64,000 bases of DNA from Porpolomopsis calyptriformis (lineage: Eukaryota > Basidiomycota > Agaricomycetes > Agaricales > Hygrophoraceae), in assembly GCA_951640195.1 (NCBI GenBank), contig OX621166.1:620001-684000 (forward strand). The letters run 5' to 3'. Positions 22,057 through 34,100 of the stretch are shown piece after piece (the stretch's first letter is position 1; every line of letters starts with the position of its first letter). Made by a program: the position numbers and the translations under genes. The notes beneath the pieces are model-generated. The model was not told the DNA's origin. It saw only the letters and a list, made by a program, of their open reading frames with translations, and did not search any database.

Positions 22057-23071
22057 GCAGGCTGTGGCGAGTGTCACGTGGCTTTGTGTGGTTCAGGAGC
22101 CTTCGACAAACAACCCGTTTTGGCAATCCTCTATAACATGCGGGGATGGTCAGCTGTATTCCTACAGAACGTGATAACGGTCTTCACGGTGGCTCTGTGA
22201 TGGCTGGTGATTCAATACAGTTACAGATGTGGTTACTACATTTATTTATTTATTTTTTCATGCACAGCCGGTTCGTTTTCATTCCTTCCGCCAACTGCTC
22301 AACTTTTACCAAGGACATTCATAAGGAAAGATATAAGATTCCATTCCGCCGCCATACACACAGCACCGGAAGGAAAGACCGGTCATCACGCGAGAGCTGC
22401 CACCGATGACGACTTTCAATATATTCTAGATACAGCAGTAATACAGTCCAACGGCTGATGGACATGCCCATCGATCAATTCATCCTGAATGTCATTCATT
22501 CACGTTGTCATTCACGTTTTAGTTCAAGTCTCACAATCAACCCCGCGCACGTGAGAACTTGAATGTTTCCATATTCGAACCACCACCACGGCGGATTGCC
22601 TTGCTGACATGGAAACTACCTTAGCGAACCTTCACTCCGGATGCTCGATAGAATCCAGCAAGGGCTCTAATGGTCAGCTGAACGGAAAGGGGGGTTGTCA
22701 TGTACGTACCGTCTTCTCTACGCCGCACTCAGATGTGCCGCACCGAGTTGTTGGCACGTCATCGAGATCCTCCACAGGGTCCACCGCGAGGCCCTCTTAC
22801 CCGTACTGGTGGGTTTCAAATCCTCCATAATGCTTCGGATGCACCCGTGAGTTTCGACCACATCAGTCAAGATAGCTGGCACTATATAGCACCTTGCTCG
22901 GATCCCCCTCTTGCCCACCTGTCTTATCGTCCCTGAGGTCTCCCCTTCCTGTTTTCCTACTTCCTCCGTTCGACGCTGATATCCTTGGTTTGTTTGGTAT
23001 TTTCTAGTAATAGCCATCCGGCTTTCCACCTCAAACAACCCCGAAAATATAACTAATTACTATCAAAACCA
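22057..23071. other. Divergent intergenic region with promoter elements
   Basis: No coding frame of note. CACGTG sits at 22075-22080, next to the minus-strand RS-rich gene. TATATAG at 22883-22889 lies 183 bp before the EFE-like start and is the best core-promoter candidate for it. Short frames at 22609-22936 are overlapping and unsupported. Confidence 0.45.
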
Positions 23072-24390
23072 ATGTACACCCTCTGCCATCCACGCATAGC
23101 CTTCCCGCGTATCCTCCCATTTCGTGTCACTCCGTCCACCACATTCTCATTACCTTCACGTAAATTCGCGACAGTACTTGGCCCATACGGCCAAGTCACC
23201 GCCCATCCAGCTGGCCATACCATCCCCCCAAATCATCCCGCCACCATTGGACATCTCACCACATTCACCCTTCCACACAAGGTCGTCGGTACCGAGGCTG
23301 ACCGCGCCCTGGGCAGAGAGATGGTCCAAACATGGCGGAGGGACGGAATCTTTCAGATCCGGTTGAACGACTTGCAGCAGGTCGTCTTGAATAAATCGTT
23401 CAAAGTCAGCCAAGACTTTTTCAGACGCCCTTCCGATTTCAAGACAAAACTCGTCGACGACCAGAGTTTTAGTGGATACATCGCTTCAGGCGAGGAACTG
23501 ACCGATGGTATACCCGACTACTCCGAAATATTCACAGTCACAAAGGATTTACCCCTCTCCGACCCACGCGTTCAGCAGAGATGGCCCTGTCATGGGCCGT
23601 GCCCATGGCCTGACCAACTTTACGCAGCCACAATAAAAATGTTAATGTCTGTCTTGGCAGAATCTGGGGACAAACTTCTCAGACTTACAGCTTTGGGACT
23701 GAACCTTGACAATCCGAATGCTCTAATTGAATTGACCGAGGACGGCTGGCATCACATGCGTGTTCTCCGCTTCCCCCGGGTGAACAACACCAACGGTATG
23801 GGAAAAGCTGGTCGCGGTATTGGTTCCCATACGGACTACGGTCTCCTTGTCCTTGCCGGTCAAGATGATGTTGGGGGCCTGTTCGTTCGGCCCCCAATGG
23901 AAGGAGAGTGTAGCCGGAACTGGGAGAAGAGCGCGGCTGGTCTTCACGAGGATGATGAGAAATGGACATATGTCCCGCCCGCTGATGGTGTTCTCACCGT
24001 TTTCCCAGGTGAATATGCCTCCCGATTTACAGACTTCTTGCATTGGTATTCAATCTCCGCGCAACCCTAGGGGACATGATGCAACACATGACGAATGACT
24101 ATCTTCATTCGACGCCTCACAAGGTCGGATTGAACACACGTGAACGGTTCGCTTTCGCGTACTTCCACGAACCCAACTTCTCTGCCGTCGTCAAGCCTCT
24201 GTCAGAGTTTGGCGGAAAAGGGACAGAGATTCATTACGGCACCCATTTTACCAACATGTGCATGCGCAATTACCCCCAGCGCATTACCGCAAAGAGAGTT
24301 CTGGCCGAGAATCGTATGGCGATCTTGGAGAGCACCTTGCCTAGCGGGCAGTCATCACCGCATAGCACTAATGCAGAGGTAAAGATATAA
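23072..24390 (+). CDS. Ethylene-forming-enzyme-like 2-oxoglutarate/Fe(II) oxygenase with mitochondrial-type leader
   Basis: Model: join(23072..24008,24071..24390), 418 aa. From about residue 62 to the end it is closely similar to Pseudomonas ethylene-forming enzyme (EFE): DGIFQI, SGYIASGEELT, PDYSEIFTV, RWPCHGPCPWP, DGWHHMRVLRFP, HTDYGLLVLAGQDDVGGL, TVFPGDMMQ, STPHKVGLNTRERFA, YFHEPNF, IHYGTHFTNM. Iron ligands are H253, D255 and H329; R338 is the 2-oxoglutarate arginine. Residues matching the EFE L-arginine site are present: E142, T144, R230, Y256, R378, Y380; Cys317 of the bacterial enzyme is Asn379 here. EFE converts 2-oxoglutarate to ethylene and CO2 and also oxidises arginine. The first ~36 residues have no Asp/Glu and many Arg/Ser/Thr (FPRILPFRVTPSTTF, RKFATV), typical of a mitochondrial presequence absent from bacterial EFE. 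The single intron is 62 nt. Ethylene production itself is inferred. Confidence 0.9.
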
Positions 24391-25789
24391 GGGTGATCAC
24401 CCCCCTTGGACCAGAGACTTTGCTTTGACCACAAAGTATTACTTTATTCTTTATATGCCATCGATTCTTCGACTATAATGTATATGCTGACTTTTCCCAC
24501 TGTATATGTTTGACTCACATACTGTATACCACCGCAGACCTACTTTACTACGCTACTTAAGAATATACTTATGACATTTATGCGTATATGCGTCGAGGTA
24601 ATGCGGCCAAGCGGTTCAACTCCGTCCTTTGACTGTGAGATGGAAGCCGCCGGATGGAATGGATGTTGCGGAGAGTACTTCCCCGATGCTGTGCTCAGAA
24701 AACGGGTGTTGGCTAGCGATCCTTTCGTCCGATGTCTAGTAAAGTGCGGAATCAATATGAGCACGCATCGATGCTGTCCAACTTGACGTGGCCTGCCGCG
24801 GCATAGTTTATTTGAATGGTTCCTTAACCGTGACCCGCTATCCGGATCCCGGGGTCGTTCATTCCTTTTTGCTAACTGAAAGGTGCTCCCCTAGCCCAGC
24901 CGCATCTGCAAGATCCGTCACACTCTTTAATTGTCTTTTTCAGATGGGTTGACGGAGCATGAAAAGGGAACTGGCGAAGAACTCACCTAGCATTCAAAAT
25001 GCTTTCGGTGGTGTATGTACCATCATGATCCTCTGAGTCAGTAGCATAGAATAGCCACAGACCGAACCTAAAAAAAAATGAAGGTTTTGATTTTTCACTG
25101 CCACAACCTGGACTCAATTGATGAATGAATGAATTCGGCCTATGACTATTTTATGCCACTAAGCCATAGGGTCATGGTACCGCCGAAGGCATACTGTTGA
25201 GCCCTCGGTGAGTTATTTGACCTTTTTTTTTTTGGTATTTTTCGCACTCTGTCAACTTACCTGAAATAGACAATTGGAGGCAGATGAGGGAACCATCTTG
25301 CGCTCGTTCACAGCAAGATGGATGACTGCATCATCTATCTTGGCTGTGAGCGGGCCCAGTCCGCCGCTCGCTCCTGCGTGTCCGGATGTTGGTCTGCTGG
25401 AGCAACAGTCGTTGAAATAGATTGATTTTGTCTCACCAAATTCGCTGTTGTAACCGACAGAGATTAGCGAGATGTGTCCGGGTAATCTTTCTCTGACGGT
25501 GTTTCCATCAACGATCGCAAATATGGCAGGTTGTGTTTACCTCGGAGATGGAGATGCGCTAAGGACAAGTGATACCGACGGCCGAGACCATTCTCGGTGG
25601 CTTTCTCCCTCCGTTCCCTCGTCACAAATCCGATTAAAGCAGGCATCCGCGGAGAAACTTTCTCATTATGATGGTGTTCGACCAGAGATGGCTCAAATCG
25701 TGTCTGTGACCGGTTGGAGAGTTAGCATGACGGGATCGAGAGAAATTTGGTAAAACCGGGTTCGAATGCACGGATTAATGCTGAGTAGG
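24391..25789. other. Gene-poor region
   Basis: This starts with the 3' region of the EFE-like gene. Open frames at 24540-24786 and 25464-25753 occur on both strands and look like chance frames. Several poly-A and poly-T runs are present. Nothing else is recognised. Confidence 0.4.
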
Positions 25790-26160
25790 GTATAACCGTG
25801 CACGAACAAACCTACACTCATCTTTTGCTCGTTCTCGTAGACCTGTCATCGAGAGCTGGTGGATTTCATGAGCAACACCACCTGAGAGGCTGACGACAGA
25901 TTCATTCAAAAAATGGGAAGGGATCGATAACGCTCGCAGGAGATTCGCTGTGTCTTGGTAGGCACGTGGGAGTTGAGAAATCCACACCCGATTTTCAGAC
26001 CCTGAAACGGTCCGGAATCTAGTGTCTTCTTTCCTACCACCATGCCGACCAAAACTTCAGCTATGTCTGCCATACGCGTGGAGAGTATGGCCACTCGCAT
26101 TCCTGCGATGGGGGCTTGCTTTAAGGTCCTTCTGTCAACATCGTCGAAGACGAGAGAAGC
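25790..26160 (-). pseudogene. Decayed NB-ARC (NLR) fragment
   Basis: Read on the minus strand from 26160, an open stretch gives LVFDDVDRRTLKQ, then AILSTRMADIAEVL, matching in order the Walker B (LLVFDNVDRSTLDF) and following strand (ILFTTQMSDVAEAL) of the NLR at 13975. After a frame change near 25990 it continues with QDTANLLRALSI, which parallels QDSVNLLFKDAGI of the same protein. Walker A and the TPR array are not found nearby, and no intron explains the frame change. I infer a relic of an NLR gene. Confidence 0.45.
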
Positions 26161-28152
26161 TTATCAGATCAGACCTGGTAACTTCGCAAAACAACAACGT
26201 AACCCCCAAATTCCTGCGGTCTACCTCCCGAATCGACCTTTCAACACGTGGCAATATTTTCGAACTGGTCTTGATTTCATCCGCCAAGTTTCTGTCACTC
26301 CGACAACATACCTCCCTCGATAAGTCACACCGATCGTTATGAAAGTGTTCGACTTCACTTCGTCGCCGTTCTTATCGTGGACAGCTCTTCCTGATTTTCT
26401 CTACGGTCTACTTCCATAGGTATGGCAGCTTCTGTCGCCATTACGCATAGACGCAGGTTCCGCGTCCCTTTCAGGGACTGCCTTTCCGACCGCAGGAGAG
26501 AATTGCTTAGAGTGAAGAGTCTCTCCCCCCGTCCGAATGATATTCTCAATCCAGTGTCGAGGAGTGCATGGCATGGACCGTGAAGGAGCCACAAAAATCG
26601 AGCACATGTGGACTTCTATCCTTGACTAGGCCTGGTGTGATTCGCCCGCATTATCATACAGTCCAATGACAGAATTCCAGTGTTGTTGGAAGTGAGTTTC
26701 GGAAATGTTTCATTTCACAACCGTATAGCTTGAGAACGAAAGTTGCCGATTAGTCAGTGATGCAGTAAGGCCTATACGCCGTCTATGTGAGAAATCATCA
26801 TACCGATGGATTCGCTGGGATTTGGTGATTTTCAAACGCTTGTAAAGCTTCCTTTGGCTGAGGCAGCGATTGGCTGCGACGTCGGCTTAAACGTGGTCGT
26901 CAATGTAGATCGGAGTTTTATATATACTTTTACGTAACAAACTTTTACGTAACAAACATTCAGGCTTGCTCCTGGTACGAATTTTCCGCCCTTTTTTTTC
27001 TTGATAACGGGGGCATTTTGTCACAGCGCTGAACCAGCCGTCAAAATATCCTCAACACCTCAGATCCTCGGCCGCCGTATGTGTCATAAACATGTTTTCG
27101 ATTGTCGAGGAGGCGGTACAGTAAAACAATTCAGCCCTGTCTGGCCTCAAGGCGGCAATCCGGGTACCTTTTATGTACCTGATATAAAATGGAACTAGTC
27201 TTCTGCCTCCGTTATCTGCTGAAGAGCTCCGGTTTTATCGCTCTCTGTCAGCGAGGAAATCTTCCAACAATGATTTTTGTCTTTCTTGCACTGCCTGCAC
27301 TGTTCTTGAAAAGGTTATTACCCCTGAAATCCATTGTCAAATACACATTTCTGAATATCATTGCCGTCAGGTTTTCTCCGTATAGACGATTGTGCTACGT
27401 CATAGCACAGCCGCTTCATATCAAAATACATATTTTCTATTGCTTGGTTTTGGTACACACCATTAATGGCGTAGGTGCGGTGTTACGAAGAGTGAGCGTG
27501 TCTAAATTAAATGCACTGACACATATCTAAAGACACAGCTCCCTTGTATTCTAAGACCAACACCCGCACATTACTTCCGAGCGGTAGCGATTCGAGTAGA
27601 GAATATTCTACTGAAATTTACCCTTTTTTTGAGATGGTTAGTCTTATATTATCTGACGTATTTTCTACATGGTCATGCAACCAACACTGATCGTCTTCTC
27701 GGACACGTTCCCTTTGTTTCTGTGATGTCAGGCCCTTTGTTTCTGAAGTCCCAAACGCCCTCCTTGGATGAGGGGGGGAGCACCACTGAACCATTACGAT
27801 AAAACTCCGCGACCTATGTGATGCCGGCGGTATTCGGTGAGTCTACTTTCCCCGAAGGCACGTACATAAAAGCAACCAACCATAGCCCTCCCTCCTATTT
27901 TTAGTTTCTCACAATCCGCTAGCGTGTCCCTCAACGTTAGCTAGGTCGCCGTAACTTTAATTCTAGACCCCATAATCATGTGGTCCTTCGAGAAGGGTTG
28001 TCATTTTTCGTAAAAATCCTGAAAGGTACATTCTCTTTTTTTTCGTATAAGAAGACCCCCCTACAGCCTTTCTAGCTCAGGCTCCATCAGTCTTACGGTA
28101 TTCCAGCCTGTTTAAATTGTTCGCTGCCAATCCCATCGCTCCAGATACACCA
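26161..28152. other. Gene-poor, AT-rich region
   Basis: Frames at 26355-26607 and 27001-27530 resemble no known protein. Many short poly-T runs and low-complexity stretches occur. The last few hundred bases are probably the promoter of the BBE-like gene. Confidence 0.4.
26926..26955. repeat. 15-bp perfect tandem duplication
   Basis: acttttacgtaacaa occurs twice in a row. It lies in non-coding DNA, with no evident function. Confidence 0.7.
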
Positions 28153-30817
28153 ATGAATAGTATGTCGACCTCTGACGGACCTACCTCTCTCGACCTACCC
28201 AAGTCGTTACACGAGGAGTTAGGGGTGGTTATCAAGGGTGACATTTACCTCCGCGACAGTGATGGGTACGTGTCTAAAGTATTGGCTTCAATGGGTTTTG
28301 CCAACTCCCTTTCTCCTCCTGCAGCTTTAAGGAGCGTTCATTGATCTTCAATGGAAATGTCAAAACTTTGTCTAAAGCGGTCGTCTGTCCAGCGAACGTT
28401 GAAGACGTCAGCAAGTGAGTTTCGAATATTTCAAATCAACCCGCCACCGCACTGAACTCCTTTAACTCTTAGGATCCTTCTATTCTGCGGAAAGTACTCT
28501 CTTTCTCCCTCAGTCAAGGCAGGCGGCTATGGGATCGCCGGATGGGCCATAGCTGGAGACATCATCATCGATCTAAGCAACTTGACGGGGGTCGATGTTG
28601 AGCCCCCTCGACATGGGGGCTCATTCACTAGTCTCCGAGACATGCCTTTCTTTGGTGACAAAGGTAAAAACAAGGCAGGCGCTCCGGTAGGGGATTCTTC
28701 TTTAATCAGCGTGAAGAGAAGACGAGAGGACGACTCCGAATTACGCATCTATGATTCGGCCTCTAGAACCGTAGGGGAATTCCTTCGCGGGTCTCAAATG
28801 TTCAGATTGCCAGAACACCCTCCGCCCGTCATTCGACGCCGCCTCGATAATACATCTTATCCGCAACTCGACCCTTCGGACTCTAGTCCTGGTGCGTCTG
28901 GCGAGGGGGTTTTCAACTCCCCCAGACATTCCGCGACTTCCACGTTGGAGACCTCTCCGTCTCCTCCAACCCATAATCGATCCATCCAATTATCTTTGAG
29001 TGGAGACCCTTTCGGATATCTCAGCGATGATCGAAAGGAAGCCCCTCCGCTGCCGTCCATTCACAGACCCATACCACCCACTTTCAATCGCTCCGGGATG
29101 CTAAATTACTTGGTTCCAGGGCAAGGCCCCTCCTTGGTTAATTCGTTACTCCCGCCCGTGCCGCGCAATCTGGCCGCGCATGCAGAACCTATCTACCCCC
29201 ACGCTTATGTTACTTTCGGCGCCGGCATGAAGCAGAAAGAAATCGACACATACACCGCACAAAACCCCTTGGAAGCCATGTGCCTGGCGGGAGGCACGAG
29301 CAAGATTCCCTACCACGTACCGTTGTGAGTTTCCTTGTCCCTTATTTCGACGTAGTATTTCCCACATAATTTGCTCGCTTCTGGGGGTGATTGACAGTTC
29401 GGCCCACCCTGTTGGATCTTCCGTAATGCTCTTGGGCGGTTTTGGTTTCTTGAGTCGTCTGTACGGACTTAGTATCGATAACCTGGTGGAAGTAGAAATG
29501 GTCCTGGCTGACGGCCGGATCATTATAGTTAACAACGAGGAATATCCCGGTCAGTCATTTAATTGATTCATTGAAGATCTACGCTGACCCGGCTTGCCTT
29601 CCAGATTTATGGTGGGCATTGCGAGGGGCTGGTACTGCGTTTGGGATCGCGACTCGATACAAAGCCCGAGCCTATCCCGTCCCATTAGTCTTCGCAGGAA
29701 ACCTCATCTAGTAAATCACGTATTTTAATATCCCACAATACGTGAGGCTGACCGTTACCGCAGCCGATTCTACCCTGCAACAGCCCCATCACTCATTAAA
29801 CATTTCAGAGACTGCGTAAAGGGCGCGCCCCGTGAACTCTACGCTAACGTTCTTCTCACTGCCGGTCCTGAAGGAAAGGATTCGCTCGTAGTCGTCCAAA
29901 TATGCTACGTTGGGCGCAAGGAGAAAGGCCAAGAGTACCTGGATGCTATCTCTTCCTGGAATGGCGAGCCGTATTTACTTAACGAGGTGGACGAGAAAAG
30001 CTTCTTACATCAGCAGGATAGCGTCGCGCAAGTGTTGCGAGGAAAAGGCCAGTGATCCGTTTTCCATTCATCTCAAGATTTTACACTCACTGGGCCCCGT
30101 GGTGAAAATAGTTGGCAACCAATGGTTCATTCGCTCGGCTCTGATCACCTCCCTTCCAGATGATGTCATCAATGAGACCGTATTGAACTTTGCCAATTCG
30201 CCAGTCGGATGCAGTAAGCTCTCATCAATAATTTGGGCGCAAAAAGAACCTATCTTGATCGTCTGACCCCCAACAGCATGGTTATTCGAAATTGCAGGTG
30301 GTGCCATCGCCGACTTCCAGGATACTTGTGTCCCCAAAGCCAAGCGCGAAGCCTCTTTCACGATCGCAGCATTGCATCAATGGCCAATGGGGCTCGACGA
30401 CCCTCGTTGCATTGATTCTGCGGAAGAAGTACGTCCCCCCGCAACAATGAAAAAACAAGGCGAGGATTTGTTGATCATTTATTTCTCACAGTGGATTTCT
30501 GGAACTCTGGGACCTGTGAGTATGGGGAACCCGTTTCCGAGCGTCAGTGTCCGATTTCATTTTGGCATGTTTTCTCCCCGGGCGCTGAATTTGCCCTTGC
30601 CTTGTGTGGGCAGTTCCTAGGACGACACGAGTCCGCCGCCCGCACTATGGCATGCTTCGGCGACAACTGGGCGCGTCTTTGTGAAATCAAGAAACGGTAC
30701 GACCCGAACGGGCTCTTCCGCAACTCGATCTGGCCACTCGGACCTGATGGGGAAGTTGTTGAACCCCGCATTCACGAGCCTCCCACACCCCCAGAGGCGC
30801 TGGGGCGTCATGATTAA
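28153..30817 (+). CDS. Berberine-bridge-enzyme-like FAD-linked oxidase with a large insert
   Basis: Model: join(28153..28265,28325..28414,28473..29324,29398..29549,29605..29710,29764..30047,30112..30213,30277..30428,30492..30542,30614..30817), 701 aa. FAD-binding (PCMH-type) region: SLIFNGNVKTLSKAVVCPANVEDV, SVKAGGYGIAGWAIAGDIIIDLS, YVTFGAGMKQKEIDTY, LLGGFGFLSRLYGLSIDNLV, DLWWALRGAGTAFGIATRY. BBE C-terminus: FLGRHESAARTM, RYDPNGLFRNSIWPL. The usual two covalent FAD anchors (His in GGH, Cys in the GxC loop) appear replaced (GGYG; HPVGSSV), so FAD may be held non-covalently. Residues ~112-306 are a disordered Ser/Pro-rich insert absent from standard ~500-aa members. Intron 30048-30111 appears to be GC-AG. 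There is no clear signal peptide, although many family members are secreted. The substrate is unknown. The start is at 28153; an earlier in-frame TTG is ignored. Confidence 0.85.
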
Positions 30818-31155
30818 ATCGTCATGTTCTTTTCTTGAAGGTCGGTCTCTGGTTTGTACAAGTACTGTCTGGGAAGAACAATGGTTATCGAACATCTGTG
30901 TACAATCTACATCTTTTCCCGTGGAATCGTGTAGATTGGTTTCTCTTTAGTGATCTATTCCGTCCACTGTTCTATTCGTGTATTACCACCAATGATTGCT
31001 GATAGAAAAAGCCATAGTTGGCAAAAAAAAAAAAAAAAATAGGTCATACAGCATAGATAACAAAAACAGATCCTGATGTACTGTAGAAAGAAAGGAAAGA
31101 AAAAATAACCCTAGAAAGTGTACGCAAGTTTCGCAAAAAGATGATTCGTTAGTTT
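30818..31155. other. Convergent 3' region
   Basis: This lies between the stop of the BBE-like gene and the stop of the minus-strand Rho GEF. It has an A-rich tract around 31023-31041 and further A-rich stretches. No gene is seen. Confidence 0.45.
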
Positions 31156-34100
31156 TTAATCCTCGGGTATAAGAAAACTAGCCAAAGCCCATCCAACGTG
31201 ACCTAATCTGTCTCTGACCAATAACAAGCAATCCTCGCCGTCGTCCACGTACAGCGGCAAGTGTTCGTGCGTACACGGGTGACCGGCCTCCTTCAGCACC
31301 TGGAACACCTCGCCCACGTTCAGCTGAAAAAATGGGTAGTCATAATATGATACGCCAGGGGGGGGGTAACACGGGTGCACCACTCGGCACGCGTACTTCG
31401 CTCGCACGGTGTCCCAGTTGACTCGCGTCGGTCTCGGAGAGGAAGAGGAAGTCGATTGAGGATAGGAAGGATACATAGGACCCTCTCTCTCTCTCTCCCT
31501 GCCCCGCCTGGAGCCGGACGGGTGAGAGGACGAGTCCATCGATTTAGCAGAGGACGAGCGACGACGTGGCGGTCCGGAGGGCAACAAGCTATCCGTCAGC
31601 TTGCGGCGCAGACTTGGCTTCTGCGCTAGCCGCCCACGCTCCCATTCACCGTAGCCGTCGTACGCACCCGCGCTATGCGGTGCAGGAGAGCTCGGACCAG
31701 CTCTAAATATCGGAGGCGTCAAGGGCGTGTAAGACATCCCTCCGGGCATCACTCGCGAAGGCATGAAAGAATCAATGGGTTGGCCCACGGGGACGTAGTC
31801 CCCGTAGTCATCTGGGCGGCTCGGTCGTTGAGGAGACTTGATCGACTTGCCCGACTTTCCAGATACACCCGACTGGAAACTCTCATTCGAGTACCGACGT
31901 GTGACAGTCCGCTTCGTCCCAGGTTCACTTTGGCCTCGGTTCCTGTTCGTCTGGGAGGAAGTCGATTGGGATGTGGTTGGATCCAAAGATGATAACGTGT
32001 TTACGACATTGCTTGCGGGGGATCGCATGGACGGGGCAGGAGGTGGAGGGTCCAAACTAGACAGCACGGAGCGTACACCCGTCGGCACATTCACCGGTAC
32101 CTGTCGCTCCGCGAAGATTTCTGCGGCAATCTTCTTCGGCATGTATACTATATTCAACCTCGCCACCGTTTTCTCAACCTCGCCCCAGCGTTCCCACCAT
32201 ACACGCATCGTCTCTTCCGCTCCTACGTTCATCTCCCCGTCCACCCTGAGTGCCTCCCACAGATCGCTCCACCGATCGCGCACGTCTGCCCAAAACTGAG
32301 TTTGTAGCCGTGAAAGTTCTAGTACGGACAATATGATGCCTTTATCAAGAAGTTTGAGGTACTGGGGGAGCTCTGAGTAAAGCTGGCCGCGAAGGGCGAG
32401 ATATGACTGGGAGGCCTCAATGAGCGCTTGTGGGGGTCGATTCTTGGAAAGGTTGGTATTGAGTAGGCTCAGATGGAAGGGTTCGAGTGTGTTCATAGCC
32501 TCAAGCAGACGCAATGGTGAGGTGGTGGTGGTGATTAAACGTGCAAGCTCCCGCAGAATCTTCTCTCTGAGGTCTATCTCGAGGTCTGTGCAAAGCGGGA
32601 TAAGCTGTTGCTCGACGACGACGACGAAAGCGTCAAAGGCCTCTGAGGACAGTTCCCCGGTTAGTCCAATCACCTTACCGAACCCGATCGCCCATTCGCG
32701 TAGATGGTTGACGGATATCTTCACGGCCGTTACCCATTCGATCGAGGCCTTGGCTAGCACATTGACGAAGCCATCTGCGGCCTTGAGGTGTCTTTCCAGC
32801 TTCTCAACCTCCTTTGCCTCCTCGTTTTCTCCCTTGGGTTTGAGAGCGCGGAGGCTCTTCATCCGGGCGATATTCGCAACGCTCAGCCCTCTCTTTTTAG
32901 GCCCGTCACTCAACACCTCTTTGACGACCTCCCAGCGTCGCCGTCCCTCGTTCACTCCACGGGCCACCTCCTCCATCTTCTCCTTTGCGATCTTCAGATT
33001 CACCTTGTCTTCGTGACTGTCTGGTGTCTCGTCGATGATGGCGGCCAGAAGGAGGGGGTACTTCAGAAGGCGCTGGACAGGCTTGATGAGGAGGGAGGGG
33101 AGGTCCCAGGCATGGGTTAATGAAGAGGCGAGTGAGCGGGTTTGTGCAAGATATGCAGTGAGAGCGGGTGTTTGGGGGAGGGTGTTCAGATGTGCAACTG
33201 CGCTGGGATGTCGAGTGATGTACAATTTATATGGGGGTTCTAATTTTGGGATCTATACAGAGTGACAGGAAGGTGATGAACGATGGTGAGGAAGATGGAT
33301 AGAAGAAGGGGACGAACGATGTCTAAAAAGAGCTTTCCCACATGATCCTGACCGTGGCCACCTTCAAGGACAGAGCCGAGTGCTTCCTCCAGCCGCTCTG
33401 TGAAGATGTCGGAAAAGAGGGCGAGCTCCGGGACGTTGCTGAAGATGATCTTGGAGTCTTCTCGTGACATGGGTGGAGGGTTTGAGGATGAGGAGGAATC
33501 TGATGCGGTGGAAACTGTTCTAGAAGAAGAACCCGAGGATGTGGGTGGGGTGGCAGGAGCGTTGTGAAAGGGTGCTCGTTGACCTGGAAACTATCTGTTG
33601 AGTGTGAATGGAGAGAGAGAGAGGAGACGGGGGACGGACCGAGGGCCAAGGGGATGTGAATGTCTCTAATAAAGGCCAAATCGGATGCGTAGGCGCGTTC
33701 AGATGAGAGCAGCTCGAGGAGCGCATGTGTCCGTTTTGAGGTGGGTGGTGCGTTGGGGATGGGCAGAGAGGAGGTCGAGGAGCCAGATTCGCCGTCCATG
33801 GGGGATAAGGCCACGGGCGACTCTGGTGGCGGGTCGTCGCTCGAATTGGTAAGGGAGTCCAAGAGGACGCCGAGGGAGGTGAAGCTCGGGTTTTGGCAGT
33901 GGACGGGCGTGGGCTCGGTGTAGGCTGGGTAAGGAGCAGCATCGACGGTGGGCATCGCGGTTATGATGATTCGGGCTGGTGGTCGAAGCGGGGAGCGAGC
34001 AGGGAGAGGTCGAGGTCGAGGTCGAGGAGGACTAGCATAAAGAGGACCGAAGGAGTCGTATACGAGAGGAGGCACGCGGAGAGAATGAGGCGAAGGGTGG

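Noticed and set aside
25740..25775. GGTTCGAATGC, a B-box-like motif
   Set aside because: No A-box at the right distance and no cloverleaf could be drawn.
31375..33016. Several plus-strand frames of 84-198 codons
   Set aside because: They lie fully antisense to the Rho GEF exon 3 and reflect its Ser/Arg codon use.
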